Source of the DNA: Rhodococcus sp. P-2
GTDB taxonomy: Bacteria; Actinomycetota; Actinomycetes; Mycobacteriales; Mycobacteriaceae
Assembly: GCF_016598535.1 (NCBI RefSeq)
Contig: NZ_CP066779.1
Coordinates: 3,718,053-3,782,052, forward strand
Length of the DNA: 64,000 bases
Reading direction: 5' to 3'
The notes beneath the pieces are model-generated. The model did no database searches and was not told where the DNA came from. It was given only the letters and a program-made list of their open reading frames with translations. A program made the translations under genes and the position numbers. Position 1 is the stretch's first letter. The number at the start of each line of letters is the position of its first letter. Positions 61,764 through 64,000 of this stretch are shown here, piece by piece.

Positions 61764-62666
61764 ATGACGGTCGATCTCGATTCCAAGCTCATTGCCGCAC
61801 TTCAGCGCAACGGGCGAGCGACGTACCGCGAACTGTCCGTGGCGGTCGACGCACCACGAGCGGCGGTGTCCACCAGAGTGCAGGCGCTACTCGACTCGGG
61901 AACGGTGTCCGTAGTGGCCGTCGCACACCCCGAACTTCTCGGACTGAAGGCGCTTGCACACGTCTCGATCGCAGTGTCCGGACCGATGACTCCGGTACTG
62001 GACGCGTTGATCGAATCCGAGGCCGCCGTCTACATCTCGGCAGTCAGCGGGCAGTACAACGTGATTGCGGAACTTCGGGTGCCCAGTCACGACGACCTGT
62101 ACCGTGCCATCGCCGAACTCCGCTCACAACGTGGCGTTCGATCGGTGAGCACGCTGGTCTACGTCGACGTCATCAAGGGAATCTTCATGCCCGAGAGCGC
62201 TTTACAAGCCGATATCCGCCTCGACTCGACGGATGTCGCGTTGATCGAACTACTCGAACGCAACGGGCGCATGCCGTTTCTCGAACTGGCCGAACACACC
62301 GGACTGTCACCGAGTGCCGTACGCAACCGGGTCAATCACCTGATCGCGAGCACGGCGCTGCGCGTCGGCGCCGTCGTCAAGCGGCGAGGCGGTGGCCGGA
62401 CGTTGGCGATGGGCATCGGCGTCAATCTGGGCTCACGGGACGACAACGCGGTATCGGAGATCGAATCCCTGCCCGGAATCGAATTCCTCGCCCGGACCCT
62501 GGGACGATACGACGTGATCGCGACGGTTGCTGCCAACTCCTCGAGCGACCTGCATGCGCTGTCCGAACGAATCCGCGGGATCGACGGCGTCAGCGGCTTG
62601 GAATCCTGGGCACATCTCGAGGTATTCAAGGAGCACTACGCCCGCAGCCTGGACGTACGCGGGTAA
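61764..62666 (+). CDS. Double-length Lrp/AsnC-family regulator
   Basis: 300 residues, twice the usual AsnC length. There are two successive units: HTH 1 near LDSKLIAALQRNGRATYRELSVAVDAPRAAVSTRVQALL and HTH 2 near LDSTDVALIELLERNGRMPFLELAEHTGLSPSAVRNRV, each followed by a RAM-like domain (SAVSGQYNVIAELRV; RTLGRYDVIATVAAN). The protein is a tandem duplication. It is divergent from the amidohydrolase-transporter operon and presumably controls it in response to a small nitrogenous ligand. Confidence 0.87.
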   Translation: MTVDLDSKLIAALQRNGRATYRELSVAVDAPRAAVSTRVQALLDSGTVSVVAVAHPELLGLKALAHVSIAVSGPMTPVLDALIESEAAVYISAVSGQYNVIAELRVPSHDDLYRAIAELRSQRGVRSVSTLVYVDVIKGIFMPESALQADIRLDSTDVALIELLERNGRMPFLELAEHTGLSPSAVRNRVNHLIASTALRVGAVVKRRGGGRTLAMGIGVNLGSRDDNAVSEIESLPGIEFLARTLGRYDVIATVAANSSSDLHALSERIRGIDGVSGLESWAHLEVFKEHYARSLDVRG

Positions 62667-62670
62667 TTTC

Positions 62671-62688
62671 CAAGTCATTGACCCACTT
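62671..62688 (+). promoter_or_regulatory. Operator copy 1 with the -35 of the GntR gene
   Basis: CAAGTCATTGACCCACTT. It contains the -35 TTGACC (62678-62683), 17 bases from the -10 TAACCT (62701-62706). It is identical to copy 2, 40 bp downstream. Arms AAGT and ACTT form a short dyad. Confidence 0.65.
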
Positions 62689-62710
62689 GGTCGGACGCGC
62701 TAACCTCGGT

Positions 62711-62728
62711 CAAGTCATTGACCCACTT
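62711..62728 (+). promoter_or_regulatory. Operator copy 2, at the transcription start of the GntR gene
   Basis: An exact 18-bp repeat of copy 1 beginning five bases after the -10 element. The geometry predicts strong repression, probably by the GntR product itself. Confidence 0.6.
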
Positions 62729-62744
62729 ACCTGAGGTGGCACAC

Positions 62745-63401
62745 ATGTCCGATTCCGGGCGCAAGGTAGACATCGTCGCCGCGGCGATCGAGGAGGCGAT
62801 ATCGACCGGTCGATGGCCCGTCGGATCAAAACTCCCGCCGGAGACTGCACTGGTCGAGGAATTGGGAGTTGCCCGAAACACCATGCGCGAAGCGGTACGG
62901 GCGCTTGCACACGCCGGAGTTCTGTCCGTCCGTCACGGTGGCGGCGTGTACGTCGTGGCGGCGTCGCCGGTCGAAGGACTACTCGGGCGCCGACTCGCCA
63001 GAAGCGACGTTCTCGACGTACTGAGCTTGCGACGAGGACTCGAGGTCGAAGCCGCGCGCCTCGCAGCACAGCACCGCACCCCCGAAGATCTCGCGCGGAT
63101 ACACGCCGCCTGGAACGCCCACCCCGGACACGTCGGCGGCTTCACTGTCGAAGCCGGCATGGCCCTGCACCTTTCGATCGTCGAGGCGTCCCACAATTCC
63201 ACACTGATCGACGTCTACCGGGGAGTCCTTGCCGCCGTGGCGGATTCACTGTCCACCGTGAGCATCGGTCCGGGATTCCACGTCGACGAGCACCGCGCCT
63301 TGATCGCAGCCATCGAGGAAGGCAACCCCGACGACGCGGCGCGTGCGGCCGGCGCAGCGTTCGACACGGTCATCGACACAATTGAGAGGAGCTTGTCGTG
63401 A
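62745..63401 (+). CDS. GntR-family (FadR-type) transcriptional regulator
   Basis: 218 residues from the ATG at 62745, with GAGGTGG six bases upstream; an earlier ATG at 62718 lies inside operator copy 2. The winged-helix core is LPPETALVEELGVARNTMREAVRALAHAGVLSVRHGGGVYV. The C-terminal FCD domain includes MALHLSIVEASHNSTL and DEHRALIAAIEEGN, which supply its metal/ligand residues. Its stop overlaps the methyltransferase GTG as GTGA. Direct repeats in its promoter suggest autoregulation. Confidence 0.87.
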   Translation: MSDSGRKVDIVAAAIEEAISTGRWPVGSKLPPETALVEELGVARNTMREAVRALAHAGVLSVRHGGGVYVVAASPVEGLLGRRLARSDVLDVLSLRRGLEVEAARLAAQHRTPEDLARIHAAWNAHPGHVGGFTVEAGMALHLSIVEASHNSTLIDVYRGVLAAVADSLSTVSIGPGFHVDEHRALIAAIEEGNPDDAARAAGAAFDTVIDTIERSLS

Positions 63402-64000
63402 ATCGGGGAAAATGGAACGGTGCAACGTATTCCCCTCTTGCCGAACAACTCTCACCGGCGTCGATGGAGGCACTGAGTGCGATCGGACACGTCAGCACGG
63501 TGTACGACGTCTGCGCAGGAACCGGGAACTTTGCGCTGCCGGCGGCCCGGTCCGGCATCACAGTCCACGCACTCGATCTCTCCGCCAGCCAGCGCGAGGT
63601 CGCGCGCGAACGCTGGATTCCCCACCCCGGCACCACCGAACCCACCTTCACGGTCGGCGATGCACAGTCTTTGCCATGGCCGGATTCGAGCGCCGACGCC
63701 TGTGTCAGCATCTTCGGGATCATCTTCTGTCCCGATCCCGCGATCGCCCTCTCGGAAATGATGCGGGTGACCCGGCCGGGCGGAAGCATCTGTGTCGCAA
63801 CGTGGTCGAAGAACGGGTGGGCAGCAGCACTCCGCAGGGAGGCCGCCTCTGCGTGGAATGGCATCACACCACTACCGACGACATGGTCGAACTCGAGCGA
63901 ATTCGAGAAGGCGGCAGCGGGATTGGTATCGGTGCGTTCGACCTCTCACGTGCTCGAATGGCACCTACCTGCCGGATCGGACCCCGTCGAGGAACTGTGC
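63398..64000 (+). CDS. Class I SAM-dependent methyltransferase (3' end outside window)
   Basis: Open from GTG at 63398 to the window end, 201 codons. SAM-binding motif I is VYDVCAGTGNFALPAA, with an acidic residue at the end of the next strand (VHALDLS), then VGDAQSLPWPDSSADACVS and MMRVTRPGGSICVATW, the Methyltransf_11/UbiE pattern. It is coupled to the GntR gene through GTGA and has GAGAGGAGC upstream. Substrate unknown. Confidence 0.83.
   Translation, partial: MNRGKWNGATYSPLAEQLSPASMEALSAIGHVSTVYDVCAGTGNFALPAARSGITVHALDLSASQREVARERWIPHPGTTEPTFTVGDAQSLPWPDSSADACVSIFGIIFCPDPAIALSEMMRVTRPGGSICVATWSKNGWAAALRREAASAWNGITPLPTTWSNSSEFEKAAAGLVSVRSTSHVLEWHLPAGSDPVEELC

Noticed and set aside
1-64000. 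CRISPR arrays, insertion sequences, prophage, tRNA or rRNA genes
   Set aside because: None was recognised by reading; the repeats seen are short and regulatory in position. A tRNA scan would settle the RNA genes.

Overview
The window is GC-rich (about 60-65%) and densely coded, and it looks like a Rhodococcus chromosome, probably of the erythropolis/qingshengii type. Supporting signs are a DUF222/HNH (13E12-type) gene with an actinobacterial SOS box, many GTG/TTG starts, many 4-bp ATGA/GTGA overlaps, LysE/LysG, a DUF3556 protein, and several small catabolic clusters each beside its own regulator. I saw no rRNA, tRNA, insertion sequence, prophage or CRISPR array. The species-level guess is inference.

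Layout. 0-6 kb: the end of a membrane protein, two convergent c-di-GMP enzymes and a drug-type MFS exporter. 5.6-12.9 kb: a five-gene, fully overlapping operon (SWIM protein, DUF5691, MoxR ATPase, DUF5682, vWA protein) that resembles the uncharacterised yehLMPQ genes of enterics. Divergent to it is a DUF222/HNH gene whose promoter holds a perfect SOS box. 14.4-20.6 kb: acyl-CoA ligase, DUF3556 membrane protein, FAD oxidoreductase and PucR regulator. 20.7-24.1 kb: lysG/lysE, a ClC transporter and a small NTF2-like protein. 24.2-32.9 kb: aromatic-acid genes (pobA, an IclR regulator, an aromatic-type aldehyde dehydrogenase, an MFS exporter, two A/B-barrel proteins) around a divergent ndh/LysR pair. 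Near-identical palindromes lie before pobA and the dehydrogenase, and a degenerate copy lies at the IclR gene start.

33-39 kb: an HSL-type esterase, TerC with a coupled leader ORF, and two PucR regulators flanking a short-chain dehydrogenase. 39-49.5 kb: CoA-dependent catabolism, with a ligase/DUF35/thiolase-like operon (the thiolase lacks both active-site cysteines), an AAHS-type transporter, two TetR regulators, a CoA-transferase, another ligase and an atypical crotonase. 49.6-56.7 kb: a P-loop kinase, a possible tiny membrane protein, and a permease / dimethylformamidase-like / cupin / aldehyde dehydrogenase operon divergent from a LacI regulator. 56.8-64 kb: an exported hydrolase, an ANTAR protein, an amidohydrolase-transporter operon divergent from a double-length AsnC regulator, and a GntR regulator coupled to a methyltransferase that runs off the end.

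The overall theme is peripheral catabolism of aromatic, acyl and amide compounds under local regulators. The least explained parts are the MoxR/vWA/SWIM operon beside the SOS promoter, the cysteine-less thiolase/DUF35 pair, and several tiny or unusually started coding sequences.
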